DNA of 64,000 nt from Mesocentrotus franciscanus (GCA_037976565.1 CP137680.1:19990675-20054674), one strand, 5' to 3'. Shown: positions 1 through 11,768, counted from the stretch's first letter. Notes: generated from the letters alone by a model not told the origin. Numbers and translations: made by a program.

Positions 1-1494
1 CATTTTGCGTGTGTAATCGTCCCCGGTGGTGACAATTTTCATTCTAAATTTAGTTGGAGTACTAATTATTTTAGTTAAGTAGACACCATTTCTCTATCTA
101 TTTCTCATTTCGGTATATTATTATTACATTGTTTTGTATAAGTTATATCCCTTTTCCACAACCTCTCTTAAATAATGTATGGTATGTAATGCTTTGGAAA
201 GATCATTTTAGATGTCATGTACGTTTGTTTGTTTTGTTTTTTTACCGAAGTAAAATTACGTTGGACTAGCAAGTTTAACGAATGAACGAGACCCGACAGA
301 AAGCTCTAAAAGGCTCTCCTCCGAATTCCGATTCATTTTCACACACTTTCGGTGGCCGCCCTTGAGAGTACCCTTCTCATCGCCCAAATTAGCCCAGATG
401 CGGCAAGCTTTGAAACCTGATTGTGAGGGACATTATTCAGCAGTCAGCAAAGCACCAGAGTTAAAACTAATTTAGGAAGGAGAAATCAGAAGATGAAATT
501 ACGGAGTAATGCATCTGCAAAGTCCGACACTATACCGCGGTCATTGCCAACTCACACATAAGCTGTTTAACGCCACCAAGATACCCTATTTACGATAAAA
601 GAAATGAAATATAATTTGTATTGATCATTTCTTAAATACCATTTCTCGGTTTAAAGGAAATGTCAGTTAAGGGGTGAGATTAATGAGTGGTAGTTACTGA
701 TGTGAAAAATGTGAGAGGATGTGAGTGGGATCACTAATGGATGGTATCATGGTTAATGAGAGAATATAAAGAAGAATTTGGAGAGAGGGGTGGGGATGGG
801 AGTAAACGTAGCCAATTCATAATGTTCATCCGAACTCTGAACTTAGAATGACGACCCCACCCAGGAGAATTACCCTGGAGAAATGTTCCTCCCCCCCCCT
901 CCCCATCACACACTGATATAAAGAAAACAGTCACGCACTCAGTTTCAGAGGTAGTTTTGTGCAAGTGGGTATGTGTGTGTGTATGCGAAGGGGGAATGTA
1001 GATTGGTTGTCTTCGGGGAACATCCTGGAGGCAGTATACCGCGGGACAGATAGCCATAGGTTAGTTGTCATCAAATTTGACACTTTTAAAATCATTGTTT
1101 TACCTCACCTCTTTCTCTACTGTTTTGTAATTATTCTTGATATGCCTTCTCGGAAAATTAAAAATAACAAAATCTGAAGACATACTTTTACCCTTAAAAT
1201 CAAAGTCGAAATTCGCAACGAAATAGTATCCCCATTGGTTCTTTCCATTCCTCCTCCACCTCCCCCCATTCCTCCCGCTCGTGTGGAAGCACCCAGCCGA
1301 CCTTGAAAAAAAATCGTAGCGGCCAAAAACCATGCAAATGGATAATCAGATTTCGCACATACTGTTTAATCATTCAAAATGCAAAACATAGCGAAACATA
1401 GAAATGAATCTTGTTCGACGAGTACCATATCTTGTTAGAATTCATGAATTATTCATGAAAATATTGCCGGACTTATTCACTTAAGCCGACGTCC
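1..1494. other. No gene seen
   Basis: Unique-looking AT-rich sequence with a short poly-C (891-900) and poly-purine words. Open frames are short and overlap on both strands. Confidence 0.5.
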
Positions 1495-1870
1495 TTCCTC
1501 GATACCCCTTTCACACAGGTTAACCGAAACATAACCGAGCGATAACCGACAACAAGTTTTCATTCTTTGTTCGTTAGGAGTCGGTCTCGTTGTTCGGCAC
1601 ATGCTTCACGCCACTAATCCGACCCACAACCGACCGATCACCGACGAAATAGTTGCCATTTAGTTAGAAAAAAAAGTAATTTCATTCGGTCTTTAACTCT
1701 TTGCTAGTTGGATGTCGGTCTCGTTGGTGTGATAACTGAGTTAAACTACTAAACCGACTCCGAACTGACGGATAACCGACAAGCACCATTCAGGGGAAAG
1801 TTCTGTAATTTCTGTTCTGTCAATATTGTCGGTCTGGTACCGGTCCCTTCGTTGTGACAGCGGTTTATAA
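1495..1870. repeat. Candidate inverted-subrepeat element
   Basis: GATAACCGACAA occurs at about 1542 and 1771, and GTCGGTCTCGTTG at about 1580 and 1714. Further CCGAC / GTCGG motifs of both orientations are scattered between. This gives the region potential to fold, like the nested MITE at 24057. Ends and target duplication are not clear. Confidence 0.4.
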
Positions 1871-2199
1871 CCTGTATATTGGATATCTGCTTGGGCACAC
1901 AAAAGAGGATAAATGATGTTGCTAACATTCGATTTCATTCTAATTGAAACTTTTTGACGCATGCGATGTAATAAGAAAATTAAGCAGTTGGCTAGATATA
2001 GAATTGGTTGCCCGTTGAATGTCTATTTTGCCATTGCAATGTGCAGGACGGAAAACTGAACGAGTAGCCCCTCAAGCTATTTATTGGATCATGTGCCCCC
2101 TTAGGAGTCACGTGACCATATGAGTGACGTAAGTCTATGATAGCATGGATACAGTGTTCAAAGTAGCCACTCAGAAAATCTAGTTCTGATCCATTATGG

Positions 2200-2222
2200 A
2201 TATATATATATATATATATATG
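2200..2222. repeat. (TA)n microsatellite
   Basis: About eleven TA units. Similar short TA runs are at 38767-38789, 60799-60818 and 62540-62562. Confidence 0.9.
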
Positions 2223-2356
2223 TCACACTGTTTAGTGTTATATCATGTATGTAGTTAATTGTGTTAGATTTTGCGTTGAACGTATCCGCGATCTTTCTTC
2301 TTCTTCCTTTTTTTTAATGGAAAATATATTGGAAAAAGGCAGGTGTTCTCGTTAAG

Positions 2357-2412
2357 GAGAAGAAGAAGAAGAAGAAGAAGAAGAAGAAGAAGAAGAAGAA
2401 GAAGAAGAAGAA
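2357..2412. repeat. (GAA)n microsatellite flanked by an 8-bp inverted repeat
   Basis: About 18 GAA units. AGGTGTTC at 2341-2348 is the exact complement of GAACACCT at 2410-2417, so the array sits between inverted arms. Confidence 0.9.
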
Positions 2413-2419
2413 CACCTAA

Positions 2420-4480
2420 TTGCAGTCAGTAATATTGTGCCGAATCTATAGTTTTAACATTTTTAAAGACAGATGACTCGATATGAAATAGGATTTGACG
2501 ATATTATTTCTGGCTATAGTTGCACTGGAATCAATTTCTATATCCTAGTAAAAAAGAAATTCGGGGGACCCAATATCTCTACAACCCAACACAGCATGTA
2601 TACCCCCACCCTTACCCTAACCTTAAAGCTAACTTAAAACCCAAAATGCAATCCTAGACCCGACTCTCCGTTTCTTACCCACTGCCCCCATCCCCCTTTC
2701 CGCAAACAAAGCTCAGACTTTTTGACGACAGAATAAATATATCGTCGGAGCAAAAATCAGAGCATCGCAATGTAGGAGGTCCTATTCGGCATAAATATGA
2801 CCATTTCACCATCACAAGCAATCCATACCTTTAAATGTATTTAGAGCATCTCCCGAGAAGCTAGGAGGATGTATCATTGGGCCTCCTTAGTTACGCCTTA
2901 GTTACAACCAACATCATCCCTAATGCGTCCAAGAGGTGCTTTTAGGAGCAGTGGAACAATGAAGTGGATGACGGGATACGAAAGAGTCGTCTAGATTGAA
3001 ATACATACCGAGAGGTACACCAATGAGGTAAATCGCAAATCGGTGCAGAACGAGTTAGGCTTTCCTTATTGAGGCCACCGCTCAACTTTAAGCACAAGGA
3101 TAATTGTACGACCAGACTGTGATCTGGTTTTCGGAGAAATCACATTTGCATTAGATATAGAATTTTATAGAGACACAATCTTCTTGATCAAGATTCTGAA
3201 TAATGATATGAATACTGATGTCGAAAGTTTTGGCACTGTAACCCTTTTCACCAGAGTAAAAGTTCGTCTCAAATCGTACGACTATTTTGACATCACTACG
3301 ATTCGGATACGATTTTGCGTTTCCCCCTACCAGGAGTCTTGCAAAAGAACAAATTTCGATTTGCATACTGCTCAGAACCTACATCATTAAGATTTTCCAC
3401 GATTGATCGTTGATACCCGATGCTTTTGCAAATTCTTCCTAAATTGAATCGCAGTCAAACCGTAGAGTGTTCTGTGAGTTTTACGACCTGGCTATGACTG
3501 GATTTTCAACGAAATTGCGATAGGATTGAGACATCTAAGTTCTTGTAGATTTAGGTCACGAACGTTATATAAATGTTAATCATGAAAATTATCGAAATGC
3601 AGGGCTGTAAGCTCATCAGTAAGCAAAAAGGCCGAAGCGGCGGCGAATCGTAGTGACGTCACACTAGTCGCGCGACTGCCAACGAACGTGTAGCTGATTC
3701 CGTTTCCTCTCCAACAGGAAGGTTCAAGATATCCCGTAAATTCGAGAATAATATTTTAAAGACCATCATGCATCTTAAACAAGACCCCCCAAAAAAGAGA
3801 CGTCTTTGAAATATCAAACCTAATCCTACTCTCAAATTACTTTGAAAATCTAGTCGTAGTCAGGTAGTTAGGTGTTCGTTGGCCTTTTAAAGTTTGCCTT
3901 CGACCGAACACTCCACCATTCCCTCTCCACCGTCGTTATTGCGTTTCATAAGGTCTGTAAATAGGAATCTCTCGCAAGAGAATCGTTGAAGTGAGAAATA
4001 GGTTGTAGCATTGATATCTACTTTTATGGCTGAAATGAAATAGAAGGAATAAGTACAAGTACTTGATAACTGTATGTCAAACTGTGTGTTAAACTTTAGT
4101 GGACATTGGCCCGCTTTTGTGCCCTTCATAAGGGCATGTATGTCATATTTTAACGAATTAAAGAAAGAGACTTTGAGTCCCGACCCTACTTCATTGGCCT
4201 TGTAAAAGAGTAGATGTATGTAAACATTGTAAGTGCATTACATGTTTGCGTACTAGTCACATGATGTCACTAATTCATAGATGTGTTCAATTAGATATGA
4301 ACATGATAAAAACATGATGAACTGGCATTAATGGGCATCTCGAGTGCGTTTTAAGTGTGTCTTTTTTCCACTGCCTCCTCCCTCTCACTTTACGTTTCTT
4401 TTTTTCTCTCGCTTTCTCTTCTCTCACCCTCCCCTCAATTCATTCCCCAACCCTCTCTGTCGTACTTAGAAGGGGAAGAT
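2420..4480. other. No gene seen
   Basis: Mostly unique sequence. The stretch 3640-3700 is mildly CpG-rich (GCGGCGGCGAATCG, GTCGCGCGACTG) but has no associated frame or splice site that I trust. Confidence 0.45.
3200..3560. repeat. Possible old foldback element (weak)
   Basis: Several CGTACGAC, ACTACGATTCGGATACGATT, CACGATTGATCGTTGATAC and TTTTACGACC-like motifs in opposing orientations occur within 350 bp. No termini can be defined, so this is only a suggestion. Confidence 0.2.
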
Positions 4481-4483
4481 AGA

Positions 4484-4765
4484 GAGAAGGGGAGTGAGAG
4501 AGAGAGGGAGAGAGAGAGAGGGAGATAAGAGAGAGGTGGTGGGGAGAGGGAGAAGAGAAAGACGAAGAGAGAAAAAGAGTTGGAGAAGGAGAGAGGCAGG
4601 AATAGGAAGGAAGAAAGAGATACACATGTAGTTAGATATATATACATAGACAGAGAGAGAGAAAGAGAGAAAGAGAGAGAGAGAGAAAAAGAGAGAAAAA
4701 TAGAGAGAGAAAGAAAAAGAGAGAGAGAAAGCGAAAGAGAGAGAGAGAGAGAGAGAGAGAAGGGG
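4484..4765. repeat. (GA)n-rich tract
   Basis: About 280 bp of interrupted GA with GAAA and GGGA variants. Open frames made of Ser/Leu or Glu/Arg over it are repeat artefacts. Confidence 0.9.
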
Positions 4766-4769
4766 GAAG

Positions 4770-6424
4770 AGGGGAGAGTGAGTAGTGTGATTGCCTCAAG
4801 AGTCATTATGTCATTCTTTCTATAATCATGCAACTACTCTCTCTACCCTTCTCTCTCTGTCTCTGATTCATTATTTCCAACGCGCACCGTTCTTTCATAT
4901 TTCTCGTCACTCTTTGTGATGACGCCCCGTACAACTCCCAGCTCCGATGGGAATCTGTGACAGCGTGAAAGATCTTGTTAGGGACAGGAAATTAAAAAAA
5001 TGAGAAGGAGAAAAGAGCAGGAAGCCGATCGACACTAAGGCAAAGATTTGGCATACTTTCAGATCTCTGAAGGTAAAAGGAAAAGAAGGAAGAAGAAGAA
5101 GTAAAAGAGAATCACGATCTCTTTGTACCTCTCATTCTGAGAAACATCAGTTGTTTCTCTCGACTATGTCAGCTACTCCGTAACCAATGGTTTGTTTGAT
5201 GTATGAATGAGGGGCTGGGGATAAGCAGAGGAAGCGAAATGAATGTTTTGTTGTTTTATTTTGGATGTTGCTTTGTGTTTTTGTTTTCATTTCGTTAATT
5301 TTGTTAGCGTATTAAATACGTGTTCTTATAATCCCCCCGATAAACGAAATTTGAGCATAAACACTTCTATCTGTATTGTCCGCCGCTCCAAGGGAAAAGT
5401 ATTGTCGTTGAATATATTTACAAATGGAAAGGGAAGGATTTGTAAATAAGGAAAATTCTACCTGTCTTAAATGTTGCTTGTGTGTCCTTTATGTGAGGTT
5501 TTTTTTTTCTTCTTCTCCTTAATTGTGTTACCAATTTATATATCGTACTAATATTCATTATTTAGTTTTACCACTGATTCCGTGTGCTGTCTGCTATTTA
5601 TATATTATTCAAAATGTTATTATTTCTCATTGTGTGCAAGTATGATTACAATTTTCTTTCAAAAATATAATGTGTTCATAAAAAGTCTAGGACGTCATGT
5701 ATGTATAAAAGTACAGGAAACCTCCTATACATTTTCATGGAATAGATTTCCATGATTATCAATCTCTGATATCAAACAATTTAAGACCTTCATTATCAAA
5801 TATAAATTTGCGTCTTAACATTTCTATAGCAGGCTCTGTCTGGCGGCTCGCGATTTTCAAATACCAATTTAGCAAGTCCACCAGGTATACCAGGAGATTC
5901 AACCCTCCAAATTGATTTTAATATCGCTAAAAACTTAATCCAATTTCCCACGTTTTAATTTCCTTCCTGAAACCATACAAAAAATGTAATTGGGCGTAAG
6001 GGTCAGCTAGATACTACGTAGTGTACATAATTATAACAGTGTATTGTATCGTGACCTATCAATAATATTTCTAATTCAAAAGCCCATTTAAGTCTATTTT
6101 CCACGTGATTGAATTCTCTGGAAAAGGAGGAATTTGTAACTCAAAATTAATTTTGCTTTACTAAAAAACAACCATGTATGAGTAATTATTTATGATGAAG
6201 TAACTAAGGTGTTAATTAAATGATGTACAGTTCAGTGAGTAGTATATTTAACGATATTTCGTTAAGTGGGTGATTGTAGGTCACGCGTTTATGTATGGAG
6301 TATATTATGTAATATTAATTTTAATAATCTGGGGGGAGTATTTTGCTTATTTCTGCAAATAACAATGTTACAATTACCCTTTCAAGATTTCTTTATCTTC
6401 AATCTTACGTTTAGCCTTTACGTA
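4770..6424. other. No gene seen
   Basis: AT-rich sequence with no recognisable element. The 68-codon frame at 5243-5449 has no supporting splice or start context. Confidence 0.45.
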
Positions 6425-6797
6425 ATCCGATCACAGTTTCATTATATTCTAAACAAAATCCTGGATTTAGCTCATTCTGTAATCATGATTATCAACCTTT
6501 AGGTCAGTCAGGAATCCCATGACGTTTACAAGCCGATCGCCCGTCTGATTATCAAGATATTTATGATTGGAATTCGAAATTTCAAAAACCGTTTTCCCAA
6601 CAGTTTTTATAACACTACAGTCATCTGGGGGAAATGAGTATGGTAAGACTGGTCACTCAAAGAGTTTTACTTTTTTGAGGCACTTCATGATCATTTTGAA
6701 GCGCAATTTTTTTAGGGCTTCAATTTTACACCATATCACAGGCGCTGATAATACGTAGGGCCATGCATCTCAGATTTGGCATTGTTAAACAATGCCT
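6425..6797 (+). repeat. Dispersed repeat R3, copy 1
   Basis: About 370 bp shared with 42316-42698 and 63840-64000. Common blocks are AACAAAATCCTGGATTTAGC, CAACCTTTAGGTCAGTCAGG, ACAAGCCGATCGCCCGTCTG and GGAATTCGAAATTTCAAAAA. It ends in a near-perfect palindrome GGCATTGTTAAACAATGCC (6778-6796). Its first 20 bases are eroded relative to the other copies. Confidence 0.75.
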
Positions 6798-7448
6798 TCA
6801 AAGAGAAGGTCGGGTTCTGGGACAGACAAACATTAATTCATGAGCTTTCCCGTTCTTTTGATGTTAATTTGGAAGGATATTAGGGAAGAAATAAAAAGAT
6901 TGCCATTCCATGCCCCCGTATTCGAAATCTGGCAAGAAGTAGCTGAAAAGTTCAGACCAAACTCTTGTTCTAAGTGTATTATTTTGTAGTCCCATATAAT
7001 AATAATAATATTACGTTCTTGTATAGCGCTCGTATCTGTCAGACTTGACACTCAAGGCACTCCCGATTATTACCCTGGCTTTAGCACGGCTGCCATTACG
7101 GCGCTCTAGCATTTCAAGCCAGGTACCCATTTACATCGCGTGGGTTTAGTGTGGCACATGTAGATCAATGTCTTGCCAAAGAACATTAGGGCCGCGGCGG
7201 GACTCGAAGCGCGGACCTTGTGATCGACAGTCCGATGACGTATCCACACGACCACAACACCTATACCCATTCCCGTGCGAAGTGCATGTGATTTTAGTAA
7301 GTTTTAGTCGATTCCTTATCATTTTGATCATTCCAAAACCTCAGAGTACACATCAATTCTTAAGTACTACATACTCAGCCAGGCCCAATTGCTTCTCGAC
7401 CGTTTTTGTCACAATGTAAATCCATGATGTGTACTCAACTTTTTCTCC
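6797..7448 (+). mobile_element. TTAA MITE copy interrupted by a SINE
   Basis: The left end AAAGAGAAGGTCGGGTTCTG and right end GTACTCAACTTTTTCTCCAG are eroded versions of the 391-bp MITE termini. About 200 bp of MITE lies left of the minus-strand SINE at 6997-7262 and about 185 bp right of it, close to the full family length when the SINE is removed. The MITE abuts the end of the dispersed repeat at 6425-6797. Confidence 0.65.
6997..7262 (-). mobile_element. tRNA-derived SINE (family A), nested in a MITE
   Basis: Read on the minus strand it has a tRNA-like head with A box (GTTGTGGTCGTGTGG) and a B-box relative (TTCGAGTCCC). A body follows with CTTGGCAAGACATTGATCTA, TGGGTACCTGGC and CCAGGGTAATAATCGGGAG, then AGCGCTATACAAGAACG and an (ATT)n tail. 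It matches the plus-strand element at 11315 over its length. It interrupts the MITE spanning 6797-7448: MITE sequence ends at GTAGTCCCATA on one side and resumes after 7262. Confidence 0.8.
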
Positions 7449-7862
7449 AGACATGTTAGGCTTCAACACTCCTGACAAAATATCACGTGGCTATTTTGTC
7501 ACTAATGGACGCAGTTTATCACATATGTCTTCTATTCATATAGATAATTCGACTTATTGTAACACATCGAGTGATAAAATGACATCGCGTTCTCACATCC
7601 TGCTGTTAATGACCTTGATGACATACACTGAGTGATGATTTCACAGTCAACATTGCCATTGCTCCAATTTCGAATACATTCGTATTTGAACGTGATGAAT
7701 ATATTTACAACTAAAGAGGCAGATAAGATAAATGTTGAGTGTAATGTTTGACGTATGTTCGTATTCTGCGTAGCACTAAAAAGATACAAACGAAAATAAA
7801 ATATCCGTCTGCTGCGATAACGCTACCGGATATAAAAGGTTAACATCTTAGTGTTTTCCATA

Positions 7863-8048
7863 GGCGTTGTGGCGTGCGCCTGTAATCCAGCTAACAGTGG
7901 AAGTTACAAAGTTGATTCAGCCGAGGACGCAGGTTCGAAACTGAGTCACGTCTTTGGATGGTGACGTTAAAGGTCGGTCCCCAGACGTAAATAATCATAT
8001 CTGATTGATACACGTCTGTAAAAACCCAATACACACACACACACACAC
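7863..8048 (+). mobile_element. Alu/7SL-like SINE, copy 1, with perfect target-site duplication
   Basis: A 186-bp element flanked by the identical 10-mer GTTTTCCATA (7853-7862 and 8049-8058), the mark of target-primed reverse transcription. The 5' part reads GGCGTTGTGGCG, then GCCTGTAATCC and AGCT. By eye this matches about 26 of 33 positions of the conserved 5' Alu domain of 7SL (SRP) RNA, including the TGTAA motif. A GCCGAGG motif and a canonical Pol III B box (GGTTCGAAAC) follow about 70 nt in, roughly the spacing seen in an Alu monomer. The 3' part has a small hairpin (CAGACGT / ACGTCTG) and ends in an (AC)n tail. The element codes for no protein and would depend on LINE machinery. A tRNA origin for the head is the main alternative. 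Confidence 0.75.
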
Positions 8049-8126
8049 GTTTTCCATAAACAGAAACAAAAAGCACGATGAGCCTCCTAAATGAGGAATT
8101 ATCACGTGTTCCTGGAAGAAAAAAAC

Positions 8127-8180
8127 TGAGAGAGAGAGAGAGAGATAGAGAGAGAGGGGGAGAGAGAGGGGGAGGGGGAG
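8127..8180. repeat. (GA)n microsatellite
   Basis: GA repeat with GGGGA interruptions, shortly downstream of the first 7SL-like SINE. A second GA run is at 8640-8675. Confidence 0.9.
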
Positions 8181-8640
8181 ACAGAAAGACAGTGAAGAGG
8201 GGAGGAGGAACGAAGAAGCTTACGTGCCCCACTTTTTGAAAGAAAGCAACAAGGAAGAAAAAAGAGAAATCGAAATCGAAATATGGAATGATAAAAAGAC
8301 GAAATACCATATTTAAAGTATTAAACGAGGATAACCCAAGGCAAGTTTAAGGTCAATCCGGTAGGTGTAATCGTAGCCTCATCTTCGCCCAGGTTTTTTC
8401 TCAGGTTTTTCTTCGTGTTTGCAAAGTAGTCATCACCAACTATGTATCACATTTCCTTGGCTTTTCACCCAATAGTAGAAGAAAATTGACTCCCTGAGCA
8501 ACGAAATGGATGAAACATGAGGACAGGGAATGATCATGATACCGCCCATGTTCTGAATATAAAGGATTCGTGATGGACTCTTGTTATTCATGGCAAACAA
8601 ATGAGAATAAAATAGAGGTAGACAGAGAGAGTAAAAAGAA

Positions 8641-8673
<33 letters not shown>

Positions 8674-8679
8674 AGGGTG

Positions 8680-9885
8680 CAAGAGGGGTAGAGACGGAAG
8701 AAAGCTATCCCCTAGAATCCCCAGTAGTCGAACTGACGATAAGCTTCAGATTCGTATGACTGGTACTCTCATTTATAGCAAGACATTATACTTTCTTCTA
8801 GTAAACTTTTATTTTCTTCGATACAACATAAATGTGTAAGACATATCGCTTGAAATGTATATCACATTTGAATGTAAATCCACGACGGCATCAAGTGTCC
8901 ATGTCGAGAGTGTCATTCATAACGGACGAGCCTCATACACGATACAATACAAATGTTAAACGCTGGCTTCTTTCGTATCTTGGATGTCGCTATTCTATCT
9001 GTTAACAGGAGTTCAGCAGGTAATTTACTCGGATAATTCTACAGTATTGAGTTCAACCCCCGGATGCATATCAAGTAATAACGCTTGCAAATCTCAGCGA
9101 TTTCATACCAGTGTGGTATATCTTTATCACTCGTGTTTGTTACAAATATATTCAGTATCATATCGCATTTAAGAAGAGAATCCCGAATATGGATGAGGGA
9201 TTGGATAGGACAAATTAGATGCCAAAATAATTTAAAAAGAAAAGAAGTAGGTATAAAGGAGATAATTAAGAAAAGCAGAAACAAAAAAAAAGCAGGAAGG
9301 ACGACGAATAAATTCATCAACGAGATAACATGGTAAAGCAACAAGAAGGCAACATATTCATGAGGGATTTCCTTCTGATTAAAACTTCAAATTCACATAT
9401 TGCCAAATATATATATTTTAAAAAGTTAAATACATTAAATATTATATATAATTTGCTAGAGCAACAGAAAATATTTAGAGTCAATAAAGTAGCTGAATAC
9501 GGAAATATCGAAACATTTTTGTAATGTTTGTGTTATTTATGTTAGTAATTGCTACAATAATGACGATTTACCTCTAAACCACTTTGTAAGTTATGAACCT
9601 TGTATATAGCGATACATGATTCCATCTTATCAAGGACATGTCGCTAAACAAGAAGATAAAGGTTGAATCGGACGGACACTGCTTGGGAGACACACCGCTC
9701 TCTTCAAAAAAGTACCTTTGACTTCCAAATTTGACGACTTCTGTTTTCCAGGGGCTCTCATATTACCACCCTCCAAGGCCAGCCTCTGATCCGGCATGAT
9801 TAGCATAATTGACAGTATGCTGCCCTTCTGGAGGCGACGAAAGCAATCTATTTTCAGAAATCAAGAATCAATACTCAATTATCCA
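8680..9885. other. No gene seen
   Basis: AT-rich unique sequence upstream of the 228-bp tandem array. Confidence 0.45.
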
Positions 9886-10580
9886 TTTCAATTCAACAAG
9901 ACAGTTTTAAGGGCACGCAACATCATGCAAACACTTGTTTTTTTTAATTCCATTCTCTCCCCTCTTGCTGAGGTTTTCGTCAACGAGTTGTGTTTTTGCT
10001 CTCAAGAGGTGAGTTCGCCATGACGATAAGATGAAACTTGTATTTTAGGACTTTTAAAGGTGACCGTGAGTCCTGGCGATGATTGCAAATAAACAGAATC
10101 AAACAAAATTTTCACTGAATTCAACACGACAGTTTTAAGGGCACGCAACATCATGAAAACACTTTTTTTTTTAAATTCCATTCTCTCCCCTCTTGCTGAG
10201 GTTTTCGTCAACGAGTTGTGTTTTTGCTCTCAAGAGGTGAGTTCGCCATGACGATAAGATGAAACTTGTATTTTAGGACTTTTAAAGGTGACCGTGAGTC
10301 CTGGCGATGATTGCAAATAAACAGAATCAAACAAAATTTTCACTGAATTCAACACGACAGTTTTAAGGGCACGCAACATCATGAACATTTTTTTTTTTTT
10401 TATTCCATTCTTTCCCCTCTTGCTGAGGTTTTCGTGAACGAGTTGTGTTTTTTCCCAAGAAGTGAGTTCGTCATGGCGACGAAATTAAAAATTACATTTT
10501 AGGACTTTTAAAGGTAACCGTGAGTCCTGGCAATGATGGCAAATAAACAGAATCAAACATAATTTTCACTGAATCACCAA
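9886..10580 (+). repeat. Three tandem copies of a 228-bp unit
   Basis: ACAGTTTTAAGGGCACGCAA starts at 9901, 10129 and 10357, exactly 228 bp apart. Shared blocks: CCCTCTTGCTGAGGTTTTCG, GAGGTGAGTTCGCCATGACG, GGACTTTTAAAGGTGACCGT and GAGTCCTGGCGATGATTGC. The first two units are nearly identical; the third has more substitutions and a longer T run. The array is an exact local tandem amplification, not a CRISPR, and has no convincing coding frame. Confidence 0.9.
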
Positions 10581-11286
10581 GACTTCAAAATATATGCCGA
10601 ACTATTTTGATGGGAACTGTATCATAGATCATGATAAATGGGCAAAGAAAAACAATAATCGAGCTCGCATAAATACCTATCCCCAAGTCAGATGCAGAAT
10701 GGAGCGTGGACTCATTTATAAAAAAACTTTTAAAACTTTATATGATATATAGCACGTCTTTTCGCTTTCATTTTTTCATTTTTCAATTTTCAGTTTTCAT
10801 TTTCCCATTTTTCTTTGGGGGCGTGGGGTTGTTTAATCGTTGCTTACGCAAAAAATGTATCTACCCCATGATAGACAATAACAGTTACTCAAAGACCCAG
10901 AGTAGTGGGTTTTTATGGGGAATTTGATACCGTTCCGTGTTTACCCAATAACAGGTATTGTCAGTTACACCAAGAGTGGACTTCACTCTTAGACAGACAG
11001 GTCTTTTGCATTGCACTGTGCCGTAGCCTATCACATTATGGAATTATCAACATATGTATCAAATTACCCTCACCCTTGAGGTATAAACAATTTGGAGTAT
11101 TTTTCTGGTGGGACCACGGGTTCGCAGCTTCACAGACATTTGCAAACACATACACATTAATTTGTAATTCAACCAAACCTAGTGTCAGCGAATTATGATG
11201 CAATACCCATGGACACTGACTACTTTGTGGCTTTAAGTCATTATCACTCGTAACCAGAACGGAGAACTAGCAGTTTTTTTGCATGT

Positions 11287-11768
11287 AACTGGTGATGATA
11301 ACAGGTATTTGGTAGAGGTGTTGTGGTCGAGTGGATACGTCACCGGACTGTCGATCACAAGGTCCGCGGTTCGAGTCCCGCCACGGCACTAATGTCCTTT
11401 GGCAAGAAATTGATCTACATTTGCCACACTCAACCCAGGTGAGGTAAATGGGTACCTGGCAGGAATTAATTCCTTGAAATGCTAGAGCGCCGTATGGCAG
11501 CCGTGCTAAAGCCAGGGTAATAATCGGGAGCGCCAGGAGTGTCAAGTCTGACAGACATGAGCGCTATACAAGAGCCCAATATTATTATTATTAATACACT
11601 AGAGTTTAAGAACAACCAATTTTACGAATAATCGAAAAGTAACTGGTGATTCAATTGTGCCTTGTAAAAACCGTCTAGAAGTTACTTTGAATAATTTGTT
11701 TGAGCGTAAATAACAGGTATTTGGTAAACTAGAGTTTAAAAACAACCAATTTTACGAATAATCAAAAG
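11287..11768 (+). repeat. Local duplication with SINE-occupied and empty copies
   Basis: TAACAGGTATTTGGTA followed by ACTAGAGTTTAA and ACAACCAATTTTACGAATAA appears twice. In the first copy (11299-11314 plus 11595-11633) it is split by the 280-bp SINE; in the second (11711-11764) it is continuous. Either the duplication preceded the SINE insertion, or the second copy lost the SINE, which is less likely. Confidence 0.7.
11315..11594 (+). mobile_element. tRNA-derived SINE (family A), full length
   Basis: Best-preserved family A copy. The head carries the A box TGGTCGAGTGG and the B box GGTTCGAGTCCC. The body continues with the conserved CCTTTGGCAAGAAATTGATC, GGGTACCTGGC and GCCAGGGTAATAATCGGGAG, then GAGCGCTATACAAGAGCC and an (ATT)n tail. 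The flanks (AACAGGTATTTGGTA left, ACTAGAGTTTAA right) occur joined without the SINE at about 11710-11745, a paralogous empty site that sets the insertion boundaries. Confidence 0.85.

Noticed and set aside
9886..10580. CRISPR-like or regulatory repeat array
   Set aside because: Units are 228 bp, contiguous and without spacers; this is a plain tandem repeat in eukaryotic DNA.
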